Positions 10,073 through 23,985 of a DNA stretch of 64,000 nt are shown here, piece by piece. The translations under genes were made by a program, and so were the position numbers. The notes under the pieces were generated by a model, which saw only the letters and a list, made by a program, of their open reading frames with translations, was not told the origin of the DNA and searched no databases. The stretch is from Triatoma infestans (lineage: Eukaryota > Arthropoda > Insecta > Hemiptera > Reduviidae): NCBI GenBank assembly GCA_011037195.1, contig JAAEAF010014919.1, positions 1 to 64,000 of the forward strand, written 5' to 3'. Every line of letters begins with the position of its first letter. Position 1 is the first letter of the stretch.

Positions 10073-13000
10073 TTAATACTTAACATTTGCTGTAATTGGA
10101 AATGATCTTCTCATTCCTAAACACTTTTCTCTATCTATAAAAAGACTATTTGTTTTGATGTGCAAATCTTTTTCTAAATTTGTTCTGGTCATTAATAACT
10201 GTTGATGCTGTGCTTCTGCTTCCTGTAACTTCCTATGCAATGTTTCAATTGTCTCACCAATTTCATTTACTTCTTGAACTAGTCTGAAAGCCATCAATTA
10301 TTTTATTAGTTTATTTTGTTATATATAATTTAATCTTTATTATCATTTAATATAGAAGAATTATTCAGATTCTTCTATTTAAGAATAGACGACATAAATT
10401 AGTTTCTCTCAGTAAGATATTCACCTTGCTTGTGCTTCATCTTTGCACAGTTCTATTTCTTTGCGATGAGCTCTTGCTTCAAGTCTAGTCTGAGCCACTT
10501 TCATTGGATTGGATTTGTCTAATATTGCTTTTCTTAGAAGTTCTATGCTCTTTTCTATATCGAAGACCTCCTGCTGTACCTATAATACAAAATGTAATAA
10601 AATCAATACTATAAATTAGTTAATGTACTTCAAGATCCTATAAAGTTTGAAAAAGCTAATAAAAAAGAATACGACAGCCTCAATTTGAGTTTAATTTATA
10701 TTTATTAGTTGAATATAGACTCAAATTGAGGCTCAATAAATATTTCTTATATGGAGTTTCTATCATCCAAAAAGCGAGATTTTTTATTTATTTAATAGCT
10801 CATAATCATACAGATTGTAGCAGGAGTTGTTCAATACAATTACAAATATGGTAGAACTGTAATACAATGTAATTTCAAAAAGATAGAAAAAAATAAAGTT
10901 AAAAAAAAATAAAAAATAAAATTAAAAGTTTCACTTTTAAATTGTGAGATGGAATTAATTGAAAGTAGTGACTGTAGTTTTTCTGACTGCTCATCAGAAT
11001 CATTTAAGTAATTTACAATAGAATGCTTTTTATATGTACTTAGTTGATTTTGTATTTGTTAATGCTGTATTTTATTGTTGGAAAACTTGGTTGGTAGTTA
11101 TTTGAACCTTTGTACACAGCTAAAAACCATTTATTATTTGGATTTCCGACGTTTCAGCACTATACGTGCCATTTTCACAGGAACAATTTTCTTTTTACAT
11201 ATTTTGATGCTTTATTAGTCGTTTACAGAGGCTTCGTTTTATTTTATTTTAATTTATTTAACCTTTTATGCCAATCCCACGTGGTTGTTCATTTTGACTT
11301 TTCTTTTAATTTATGTATTATTTTGTATTATTGTTCGTTATGGCTGTGTTCGTGTGAGTCTACCATAGAACAGCGTTGGCGAGGTGATTCACACGAACAC
11401 AGCCATAACGAACAATAATACATAAATGAAAAGAAAAGTCAAAATGAACAACCACGTGAACTCAATCACGTAAGGAGGCAAATATAAAATTTAAAAAAAT
11501 TTTTTACTAATTAACAATAAAAAAATCTGGACAACAACACCTCATGGGATTGGCATAAAAGGTTAAATAAATTAAAATAAAATAAAACGAAGCCTCTGTA
11601 TACGACTAATAAAGCATCAAAGTATGTAAGAAGAAAATGGTCCTGTGAAAATGGCACGTATAGTGCTGAAACGTCGGAAATCCAAATAATAAATGGTTTT
11701 TATGTACTTAGTATTAGGCAACTGACTAGGAAATGCAGAACATCATCGCTTTCTTGGTTGCTACGAAGGGGACAAAAATCCTAGCGATTGAACTTAGAAA
11801 CAAACCATTTAGAGAAAACTTAATATGCTTCTTACTCAACAGGCGTAATTGCGAGGCATGAAGGTAGTATCTGTATCTTATATAAGGCTCACCTAGGCCC
11901 AGAGTAGAAATATGTTTATAGAAGAGATTAAATGAAGAGGTGATGACAGATTCCACATCGTGGCTCAACAAATTGTTTTTGAAGGAGATAAGTAAAGAGG
12001 GATTTAATTAATCAATAGAATAACCAATTCGCACCGCAAGGCTAAACTAAAGAGTTTATTTTCGTTTTTAAAGTACCAGAATCTTGGACAATTCATATGT
12101 CAGCTCCTATCGACAAGAGACTACACTTAATTCAAAGGCACAGTTATAAGGAATACTAGAGCCGCCACTAGGTCTAATAAGCGCATTATAACGACATTTA
12201 ACTAGGTTATCAGCTGAGAGATCAATAATTTTTTGCCAGAATAGCAGCATTCGTTTGAAGATTTTTGATTTTAAATGTAACTGGCCCATTTCCAATCTCA
12301 CAAAACAATCGGGAGTGTAACGGGGTATGTAAGAAATTTTTTAGAACTTTAATCTGCACCCTTTCAGCCAAGTTAGCAAAATTTGTGCCCCAAATTTCTA
12401 CCGAGTATAACAACCCACTAGCAATTAAATAATTAAATATGCTATTCTTCTGTCCCAGCAACTAATTTTAATATTTCTGAAAATATTAAAAATAGCTGGT
12501 AAAGCAGAGAAACTCTTCTTTACGAAATGTTCAGAAGCTTTCTTAAGTTTTCCCGAACTGGAGAGAGGAACCCCCAAATAAACAAAGCTTTTCGCGGTAA
12601 TTTTATTATGGATTGTAAAGTGTTTTAAATTAGGTGATCAATCTGCCTTCTGAAAGCGAACTATTATGGTTTTCCCTATATTAACCGTCAATGCATTGAT
12701 CTGACAGTATTCAAACAAAATTCGCAGTTTCAGCTGTACGTCTATCCATGAATATGCGATATTGCCACATCATCGGCAAACATCAGCATCATGATGACAT
12801 CTCTCTCGCCGTAGATGTTGATACCCCGTGCACCGTTTTCATTCAAGAAGTATATTATATAAAAACACGTTGAAAAGTAATGGGGATACTTTTTCTCTTT
12901 GGAGCACCCCTTGGGTTACGCTATATTACCAGATAGTCAGAAATTCTCTTCGATATTCATTGTTGCTTTATCACAGAACTGATTAATGAATCTAATGAAT

Positions 13001-16000
13001 TTGAAGATTCCTTAGTGACTCAAGATATGCACTATTATTATATAGTGATATCCTGATATGCTCTTACTCTTACTGATTTTATTAATCAATAAAATAACCA
13101 ATATTCGCTCCGCAAGGCTGAAACAAACGTTTGCGCTGATGTGGCTGTCATGATAAGCAATAACTAATTTATCTGCACAGCAAAGACCCACCATCACCAC
13201 AAAGACAAGATTTATATGTCAAGTAAAATTTGAAAACAGATCTGCAGCAATATTCTACATTAGTGAATTCTATCAAAATTATCTATAAAAAAAGTAATCT
13301 ACATCTACGTTGTTTGGAATTCTTACTCTGTGTAAATGCATTTGGACTTTGTTCTTTGCCTCCAATGTTTCCGAAGAACGTCTAGAGAGAGCAGAATTAG
13401 TATCATTCCAACAATTCCATATATTGCTTGCGCAATTGTTAATCAGATTGTCTGCATCGGCTCGTAGTTGAGCGGATCTTGCCCGTTCTCCTTGCGCTCT
13501 CATGGTTACGCGATTTGAATTCTCTGCCCAAGTAGTTGGTGTAGAAAGGCTACACACCAATGAAAAAAAGAAAAAATTAAAACTATATTTTCAATTTACT
13601 TTTATATTTCCACACATATATTTCCTTAGTATTTTAAGTTTCAAATAAAATATATTTGTTAACAATTTAAGGTAAATCCAGGCCCTGCTTATGGTTCTGG
13701 AAGCGATAGAACGAATCACCATTAGCTCAAAAGAAAAGCTGGACAATACAAGTGTGAAAATTTGCTTCAAATGGTATTTTCAGCATAAATTAAAAAATAT
13801 TTTAAAGTTTTCAACATAAGATATGGCATATAAATAAGCTTAAAAAAATAAATTTAACAAGGCAATATTGATAAGATGTCGTCCTATTGTAATTATTATT
13901 ACACTTTTGTTTCCTTTGGTAACCAATTTTCTACTTGGATTAGATTAAACTGTTAGATTGTTATATTCTACTTGGATAATTAGCCAGCTCTTCTTATTCG
14001 AAATAGAATTATTGATAACGGCCTTATTAAATTTTATTTAAATAAAAAAATAGAAACCAGGAAGAACCAAGGTCCCGTTCACAGTCAAATCAAATAAAAT
14101 GCATTAATAATTTATTATCATATCACTTTTTAAAAGAATACGTCATGAACCAATAAATGACAAGAAAATTTAAGAGTAATTTTTAAATAAAACAGAATTT
14201 GGATGTTTGGAAATTACCTTGGACATATAGCGTTAAAAAAAAACAGTTATCGATCTATTGTAAAGATTTAATTAGACTTTAGCATAGCCAGTCACACCAT
14301 ATTAAGGTAAATTACACTCTGTAAAGATCTGGTGCAATTAGAATAGCAATAGTCACGACATACATTGACTTGACTATCTCTAAAAATATTATTATTTAGA
14401 GAAAAAGTCTTACGATTTTGTATCCTAGTGTTTACTGGGCCTTAAGATGGTAAAGAAAATAAAATGCAATCTAATCTTTGAAGTTTATAGACAATTTGTT
14501 AATTGGAACTTGAGAAAAGTAGCGAAAAAAAATATCGCATCTTAAGTCTCATTAATATTTTAGCATTTGAGAACACAGTTCCCAAATATTCCACAGAAAT
14601 AAATAATTACAATATCAACTGGATAAAATTCTGACTTACTTCTAATCATCTTAATAACAACGATCATCCTAACAACAATGAAAATTCATTAAAATCAAAG
14701 CTAGTCATTATAAAATAAGGAATGCACTTATTTAATTGACTGTGAAAGTATATACTTATGTAACCAATATTTGATGTACGTATTTTCACGCCTGAAAAAT
14801 ATTCTTAAGGATCAAAAATGAAGTATTTACACTCTTTGCTATGTGTATGCTGTATGAGAAAGTATCGAGTTTCCATTTAATACTAATAAAAGTGAAAGTT
14901 TTCTTAGCGACCTTACAAGAAATAAGTATCTTCCTACAATTATTGAAAACAAAAGAGACATTGCTGGCCTCCGAGCAGTGTTCTCTATCTGTAGATGGCA
15001 CTGCTCATCACCGGGCAGTGAGCTGTAAAACTTCTAGGAAGAAAATGAAGAAAAGAAATCACCGAGGAGCACTGCTGGATTCGAACTCGGGACGTCCGCA
15101 AGGGAGTTCAGCAAGCTTTCACTGAGCTGATTCCTTCCCTTTCCCTTTATCTTAGTGCAATTCTCAAATGCAACCTGGCTGCAATTCTCAAATGCAACCT
15201 GGCAATATATACAACACATTTATCAGAGACATTTTCCGTGGTAGCCTGCTTCATTTTGTGGTCATCGACCGGTTTTGGGCAGTGTATAAACTGAATTTGT
15301 TCTGTGCAAGTCTGTGGTATCACACTGTCTGACAAACGCATCCGGAAGATGGGCGAACCCCCGAAACTGATCGATGACCACAAAATGAAGCAGGCTACCA
15401 CGGAAAATGTCTCTGATGCTTTCCAGCTCTGCGGAACCAACCACCACAACTACAACATATTTACTTTTCCTTAATGTACTTTGAAGGTACTCGTAAAAGC
15501 TGTCATAACTCAACCCCTGTTTCTGAAAAAATGGCAATAAATGCAGTCTGGGCGACTATGATCAGAAAAAATCTGAAGCGTGCATCAGTCTGAATATAAA
15601 TAGGCTTCGTATCCTGACGGTTTTCTACATGGGGTATTGTACGTCGGAAGGTACCTGAAGAAGTTGAGCTTAGAACGCGAGAGTTCCTACAAATTCTGTA
15701 TGGAAATCGGGGAGCTTTCAGACTCCTAACAGACTGCGACGCTATCATCCAGGAAGTTTTGAAAGCCTGGCTACTTACCAGTTGTGAGGAAGATATACCC
15801 TCCATAAAACCTTCCCAGATTTTGAAAAAACTTAATTTGGAAGGGGTTTGTTGGGTGAGTGGTCTCATCTGGATACCAGTAGGAAGCACAATAGACTTCT
15901 TCTGGTCGTAGTGAAGAAAAATGGGTTAAAAATTATTTAAGAAAACTGTTCTAGCAACTGTTGAGACTATCAGCAACTATAAGAAAAAAATAAGTCAGAA

Positions 16001-19000
16001 AAGTGATAGTTTCAATTAATGGGAAACAGTTGTTCGCGTCCGAGATTTTTCTCACGTGCCCCCTGGATATACAACAAATCGAACAATATCAATCGCCAGC
16101 GCAGCCTAGTTCTTTTATACTGGGTCGAGGACGCGGAGTAGCCGATGTCATGGCGTAGAAAAAAAGTTTCAGTTAATGAATTTGCAAATTCTTTTGCTAC
16201 CCAAAAAGAATACCAAGTTGGACTTATTATAAAGTTTTGTTTTTAAGTTACACAAAACTTTACCATTCTCTAAGACCATGTTTTGTGTTCTGAGAAGGCA
16301 TCAAAATTTTATGATGAAATTCAGATACGATTTCGAAAAATTCGATACGACCGCAATACTTCCAACCAACAGGAGAAAGTTAATTGCTTCATCATAGCAA
16401 TGCTGTAATATCCGTAATTAGTTGAATCTATTGCGTCTAACTCAGTGAATGACAACGATAGGGACGTACTTCATGAAAGTGCCAGTACCTGTCGGTTATG
16501 GCTATAAGAAAAATAATTTTTTCTTAGGACGGGCATACTATTTTTACTTTCTCTTATTAGTATTAAGAGGAAGTATTGAGAAGTGCCAGATTATCGAAAC
16601 TGAGTTATCACCGGAAACACAAGTTTTGGAGTGCCATGAATGCGAAAAAAATGTTTTTAGCGAATGGTGTTTATGTATGCGTTAACAGAATATCTCAAAA
16701 ACGAAAAATCGCAGAAGTTCAAACTTGGTTTAAGCACCAGACAGAAGATTTCGGGCAAAATCCATCATCCGAAAGTCCTGAAAATCCAACTGAATGGATT
16801 TTTTCAGTTTTTCATGATTTTCTCGAAACGGCTACGTTTCACTTTGTGTCTGTGTTTCACTTTTGATTGAAACATTTTACCGGGAAAATTGTTTTTTTGG
16901 AGTTCTGGGGGAACAGGCTATTATGCTTTCCTTTAAAGTACCACTTCAGTATAATGTATAGTTTTACCCCTCCTACATAATATTAATACACAGAAACATT
17001 GACAGAATTCCAAATTTGAAAAAATCGGTTAACTGGATGTGTGATTTTACAGAATAGGTTTTTGAGATTTTTGGAATTAACTTGGAATGCTTGATGCAGA
17101 CTAATTGTAAAATTTTTCTGAAAAAATTGATTTTAGAGAGTTATTGGATATCTGTAAGTTAGTTTAAATTTACACAAGCTTTCTTGGTTTTGGCATAGAG
17201 CGCTCCACATAAGTCCGCTCTGTATACAAGTAAAACCTCGACCACCAATTTTATGGTCGTAACGCAAAACCTGTTTTTTAAAGAAAATTTCTTGATTAAA
17301 TTGTATTAATTAGAGTGAGAAAGTTGTGTCAATATTTCATACCAGATTTTTCCTTTTTTCAGTGCATTCAATTTTTAAATAACGAATTATATATATATAT
17401 AATTTTTTATTAATCATTCTAATAATAAAATTATAAGACTGACGTGTTATCGTATTTTTCAACACCACCATAATAATTAATCCCCCTTGTGAAGTTGTTT
17501 ATCTGATGGCAGACACTATCTATGGCAACTGCTGAATCTTTGGAACGTATATCAGTCTCCAATTCATGTTGCGATGCTCTCGATTGACGCAACTGGAAAG
17601 AAAACAACAAAATTAAGCAATCAATAGTCCTTCCAATATTAACAGAAATTGATATTTTTGAAATTATTATTATTATAATAATAACTACTGATAATAGAAA
17701 CTGATGTTTGTGAAAAATATTCTTTATCTATTTTCATGTGGTAATATATCTTCCTCAATAAGTGTATAAGAGTAAACAAATAGTTAAATATTTTTAGACT
17801 ATTTTCTTTCTTTCTGATTAAGCTACAGAAGTGCTTTATACTTTTCTTACTGCTCTTAGCTATGTGTTCTATAAACATTTTTAAAGAACATTTAAGCCTA
17901 TATTTTTTTTTTGCGTAACAACTTCTTGATTATTAGCGCTTTTCACCTGTTATTTGAGAATTTCAGGAAAGAAATAAGAAATGAACTAGTTCTCGCAATA
18001 CGTAATGAATTAATTAACTTAAATATACCGAATTTAAGAAAGTCCCTCCCGGGACTGAGGGAGGCAAAGATCTACTACGGAGATCCAAAGATCTGCTGTT
18101 ACAACCAAAAAAGATGGGAGACATGCATTGGTTTCAGTAAGAACAAGCTTCGCATTCTTATGGGTTTCCTGACGGGCACTGTAAACTCAGACAACACCCG
18201 ACGAAGCTGGGGCTTGGAGGGAGTTAGCATGTGCAATTTCTGGGGGACGGGGGCGGAGGAAATCCGATATACCTCCTCACGGACTGCGAGGCTGAGAAGA
18301 TTTAGGAGCCTGGGTGGTTTCCAGGAAGATGAGGAAAATATATACTCTCTGGAGCCCTCCAGAATATTGGGGTTCCTAAGAAGCCTCAATCTGGTGAGGT
18401 GCTGCAGGCGAGCACCTCGCATAGCACAACAGATCGTGGAGGTCGCAGTGCAGTTGGTCCCTTTCACAAAACAACAAAAAAATACCTTTATCCTGTTTTT
18501 CTGGACTCATTCACATTTCTATTACATCACCAACTGTTTCCTTATTTAGTTACATAGTATATAATTGGAAAGAACATCTCCTGGTAGAAAGACCGGGAAA
18601 ATTTGTGTAATAAATGTGGCCTAAATATTAATGATTTGATTAATGGTAGATTAGATTGACAGAAGGGAGGGCAAGCCTCATTACACTGCGACCTTTAATG
18701 GTAAAATAATAACCTTCAATATTTTAAATAAAATAAATGAAAATTTATCAAATGAGTTTAAACTTAAGAGTAAATAACAGTATTTACCATACTTTATATA
18801 AAAATTATAATGCAAGGAATTAAGTTCAATTTGTTAGATTTAAGTTGAGAATGGAGTTGATTAGTTTAAAAAAATATAGTTTTAATAAAAAAATTAAACT
18901 TAGTTCATTATGCAACAGAGATGACGAAGAAGATGTTTATTATTTTGTATGTAACTGCCCAATTTTAAGAGAATTCCGTATCAATTAAGCTGCCCTTAAT

Positions 19001-22000
19001 TATGAAGAATTAGTCTTATTTAAAGGGTGGGTGAAATTTGTTAAGTATACAAAATTATCTTGGGATATAGATAAGCCTTAATCCAAGAATTCAAATTTTC
19101 TAATATTTTGCACATTCTGCTGAAACTTTTACTTATACAATCTTAATTTTATTCTTGGGAATTTCGCTACAATACTTTAGCTTGTTTGTTTATTTTATTA
19201 TTAACAATGTCATATTGTTCTGGATAAGTTAATATTTTTGTGTATTGGGTTAATTAAAAAACTGAAATCTTAAAATTATATTTAACTAGCTAGACCCGGC
19301 CACGCTTAGCTGTGGCTCAGTTTGCTTTTAATTATAGGGAAGTAAAGAAAAGTATGATAGTTAACATAGATTCAGCAAGAAAACACATCATTCAATTTAA
19401 TTCCTACTTAGCGTTGCTGTGAACTGAAAGGAAAGATCAGATGAAAGGATTACCGACTCTGGAGCATGCGACATTAGGGAGAAGGCCATGAGAGAAGCAT
19501 TTGTTTTCTAAATTCAAACCGCACACTTGCAAAGATTGTCCTTGCGCTTTTTTGATAGTCATAGCGAATGCAAGGCGTATTAAAATTTGAAGTCGTTTGA
19601 ACTCGAACCCCATATCTGTCGGAATGAGTGGTATTCGTGGAAGTAGTACGTCTTCACCTTTATGACGTCCAACGAGAATTGTTGCTTCAATTAGATTATT
19701 CATCAATTTTTTAACTACTGTGTACCATTGCATAACTTTGGCTGACTGATGTTTCGAATGTTATAATTGGCACTCCAATTTTCAAATTTAGAATGTGTGG
19801 CGGTAATCCGGGAACATCGAGTGAATTAAGAAATCTTACTGTTGTAAGATTCACTACTTCACTTTGGTCCATCACGGAGTCAATGGATTTGTAGGTCACT
19901 GTTTCACCTGCGATTCTGTTTAGAATGATGTTGTTCATATCGAGTACCTCGACATTTTTAGCCCTAGAAAGGCTCTTCCGCTTAACCATGAGTGATTTTG
20001 ATAATTCGTTTCGATGCTTTGGAATACCTTGTCTATAATTCTTCTTTTGAATGTACAATGTTGCAGAAATTAGATAGGAACGTGATTTTTCCTATTGCTG
20101 GATTAGGCGCAGTGCCGTTACCGATTGTCTTGGAAAAGTAGCAGCTCTTCGATCGTTTTGAAGTTGAACTTTCATATTCGTTGTTAAATGATTTTTTTTT
20201 TACTATGCCCCAAAGAGCTGAATATTTCAAGCAGGCATGCAATTCATAAGCTGGTGTTGAGGGAGGTATCACTGGAAGCGCTTGCCTGAAGTCATCGGAT
20301 AGTAACACCAATGCTCCATCAAATGGAGCCTGATTATTTATTTATTATTTATTTTCTTTCAATTTATGGTCTAATGCTTCCGATGACATCTTGTGAGCCA
20401 TTGTACACTCACCCCATACAATGATTTTGCACGCCCGAAGAACCTTTCCCATTTCTGATGATTTAGAAATGTTACATGTTTGGTTTTCTGTGAAGTGCAT
20501 GATAGATCTCCTTCGATCAACGTAGCAGCATTACCTGAAGAAGCAAGTACTAACGCAATAAGGCCATGAATGGATTTTAGCCAGGATTAAGGAAATTAAG
20601 ATCGGTTTTCCAGTTCCACCTGGGGCGTCCAAGAAGAAAATCCACCGGATTGGTTGGTCACAGCTTGTATGATGGTATCAAATGCTATCGTTTGTTTTTG
20701 AAGGAGTTTCAGTGTATTTTCTTGGACGAATAGTTGTAAGTCATTTCGGTGTATGATTGCTGTCTATGCAGTTCTCTCCCAAATGTTGCATCGATCGACC
20801 TATTGGGTACTGTAGTTCTCAATTGTGCCAACAACTTGCCACACATTGCAAAACAAAAATCCTCAATGAAGCTTCATTTTATATTTCTTGTGTGAAATCC
20901 AAGCCATGATTATGTGTTTCTTGACGTATTCTGAGCAGAATATCTTCGGCAAAGAGCGCGCCACGATCGCAACGCGTCTGCGTCTGTCTGTTTCTGCCAA
21001 CCTCGCGAAACGCTCGGAATTTCCCGTTTCCGTGGAACTTCAGAATAGAGGTACTTATAAGTAGTTGAGAAAGAAGTTCAGAGAGCGCGCTACCATCGCA
21101 ACGCGTCTGCGTTTGTCTATTTCTGCCAAACTCGCGAAACGCTCGGAATTTCCCATTTCCGTGTGAACTTCGGAATAAAAAGTCTATTTAAACACTCTTA
21201 TATAGAAATGCAACGTTGTGCCAAAATTTCAAGTCCATCCCTCGACTACTATAACTTTTTGTTATTTCATTTTTATTTCTGATTTATATTTATTATTGCA
21301 GATAGCGCGACAACTCTTTAGACGGTCTATAACAATTGAGGATGTCTATTAAAATGTATTAAAATATTCTATGTCATTTATTATTGCATTTGTAATATTA
21401 AATAAAGACTATTTTTTTTTTTTTTTTTTTAATTTAAGGCGCGTCAACATCTATGGTCATTAGCGCCCGGAGCCTTCTCAGTGCACTGCCGGCCTCCGGA
21501 CAGTGTTCTCTCGCTACAGACAACACTGTCCATCACCGAACAGTGAGCTGTAGAGGCTCCTAGGAAGAAAAAATCTAAGGGGTAAGCAGTGGATTTGAAC
21601 CCGGGACCTCCGCGTAGGAGTCCAACACGCTAACCACTGAGCTAATCCCTTCCCTAATAAAGACTATTATTATTATTTTTATATTTTCACCTGTTCTATT
21701 AAATTCTGTTTCATTTGTTCCAATTTTGATTGACAAGTCTTCAGGTTTTCGACTTCTTTAAGTAAATACTGCTCCGGTTGATCGTGTACCAGATCAATAC
21801 CTGCAATATTTATTTCAATTATCAAGTCATCACCTTTATTTATAATATGAATGTAAAATAATATCATATTTATTTACAATAGATTAAAATATTACAAACA
21901 AGCATTACTATTACTTTTCGCTGGATTACTTCTCTTCTTGCTTTATTTAGTTTACATAAAAAGCTAAATACTAAGCAAACCGTTGATAAGGAATTTACCT

Positions 22001-23939
22001 TGTCTATGTTCTCGCTGATATAAACATTCTTGGGCAATATTCAGAGGAGCTTCACAATCGTTACAAGCTTTTTCAACTGCTCGTTTAGCATCACTTAATA
22101 AATTTGTTTCAGCTATTAATTTTTCCAGTTCGGTGCTAAGTTCATTTCTCCAAAATGTAATGTCCGTAATTCGCTCACCAAGTCTTCGACCTGAATCTCG
22201 CTGTGAACTTGCTGTCTTTTCATCTGTCATTCTGAGATTAATAAATCAAAACATATTACTTTCTAATGTAGCAATAAAGAAAACTATAATAAAAATTAAG
22301 TTTTTATTCAGATAAATGACTTACAAACAAATAAAGAAAAGAATATATGACTTCACCTTAGCAATGATACAAATCAGAAACAATATTAACAAACAAATAG
22401 CAATAATTTAAAATAACAATTTTCTTGACATAAAATAACAAATTCTCGGTCAAACTTTATGATTAAAAATTTTGAACTATCGTGAAAACATTATTTATGA
22501 AACACTTGACCTATTTATCTTTATTTATTTTTCTTTCTATGAGTTTACAATAATTTTAATTTATCTTCTAAATTTCATCTTAATTTTGACAACACTGTAA
22601 CGTATCTTTGCTTTCGCTTATTTGTCAGTCAACTCTACTGAATTTAAGCGGAACTGGAAGTCTGAAAATATAATTAAGTTATAATATATTTACTTTATGT
22701 ATTTCTTAATAGTAGTAAAATGATTAAAACAAAACTAGTAATGTCACGATCCAAAAAAGGCAAAAAGTTACTGCTACAATAATTGGGGGCCTCCATTTTT
22801 TTAAAACTGGCAAAGAGAGCTGTTCTTCTGAGTTTTTTGTGATGATGTGGTTGACCAAGTGTCATCACTGGTTGGTATTACACCCTACATTCGAATTTCT
22901 TAGCCCCATACTGGGCCTCGATATTGAAAGTTTTGTATTACTTTTTCAACAACATACAAAAATTATTTATTTCAAATTTAGCGCTTTGATTTGAACAAAA
23001 GAAATATTCAATAGTTTTTTGATGAAAAATGGTTATTGAGAAAAAAATCCGTTGAATATTCGTTGAGATATGAGAACTTCTCTACCTTCTGATTGCTATT
23101 CCACTTTTTTTTTTGAGTTTATAGTTAAATAAAGCAAAAACATATTCCCACTAGTGCTCAAAATTTGCAACATCATTAAAATAAGCATTGACACGTCTTT
23201 CTTGTCCAGTTTTCATTAAATGCACTCATTATGGAATAGGAAGCATTTCTTCTTAGGCTTCAGAAATTCATTCTTCAAGTTCTTCTACAGAGATGTGAGG
23301 ATTGAAATTGCCATAAACTTTATTTTTTAAGTACACCCGAGGTGTGAGGTCTGGGGAGCGAGCGGCCAACTGAATAGGACTTGCATGCCAATCCATTTAC
23401 CCCGTTAAAAGCGATCTAGATAACAACTAATACTTTCATCTAGCTTGTTGAAAGTACATCATTTGCCGGCATAGAGGAACCGGCTAAAAAGTCATTTCAA
23501 GCAGATATGGGAGAATTTTACTTAAGAAAAGAAGATACCTGTATGCGTTCAATGTTTCATTTAAAAATGCGGATCTAAAAGTTGATCCCCTATGGCCTGT
23601 ATCACACATTTATCGAAATTATTGTCCGACTCCTTGTTATATGTAATATCCGGATTTTCATCTGCCTATATTCGAAATTACACCTATTCAATAATCCATT
23701 ATTTGTGAATTTACATTAACCACGCCATTATAGTATGTTTTTGCCTTACTTGACTATAAACTCAAAACAATGGAATATTCGCAGAGAATTTTTCTACATT
23801 CAAAATTGATTATCTCAGCGAATATTTTTCATTTGTCTCCTTCAATTTTTAATGAATAAAAAATACATTTTAAGAATTCGTTAAAAAAAACATGCAGCCT
23901 AATAGGTTGGCTTCGAAATAGGTTGGTTTCGAAATATAC

Positions 23940-23985
<46 letters not shown>

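Noticed and set aside
11110..11418. A 102-codon plus-strand gene
   Set aside because: It is one arm of the foldback element; there is no protein similarity.
17911..18549. A 212-codon host gene
   Set aside because: The conserved part is a LINE tail; the N-terminal part is intronic AT-rich DNA with no matching family.
21480..21655. Functional tRNA gene at the SINE A and B boxes
   Set aside because: The region after the B box continues into the SINE body with no tRNA acceptor stem; it is a tRNA-derived SINE.
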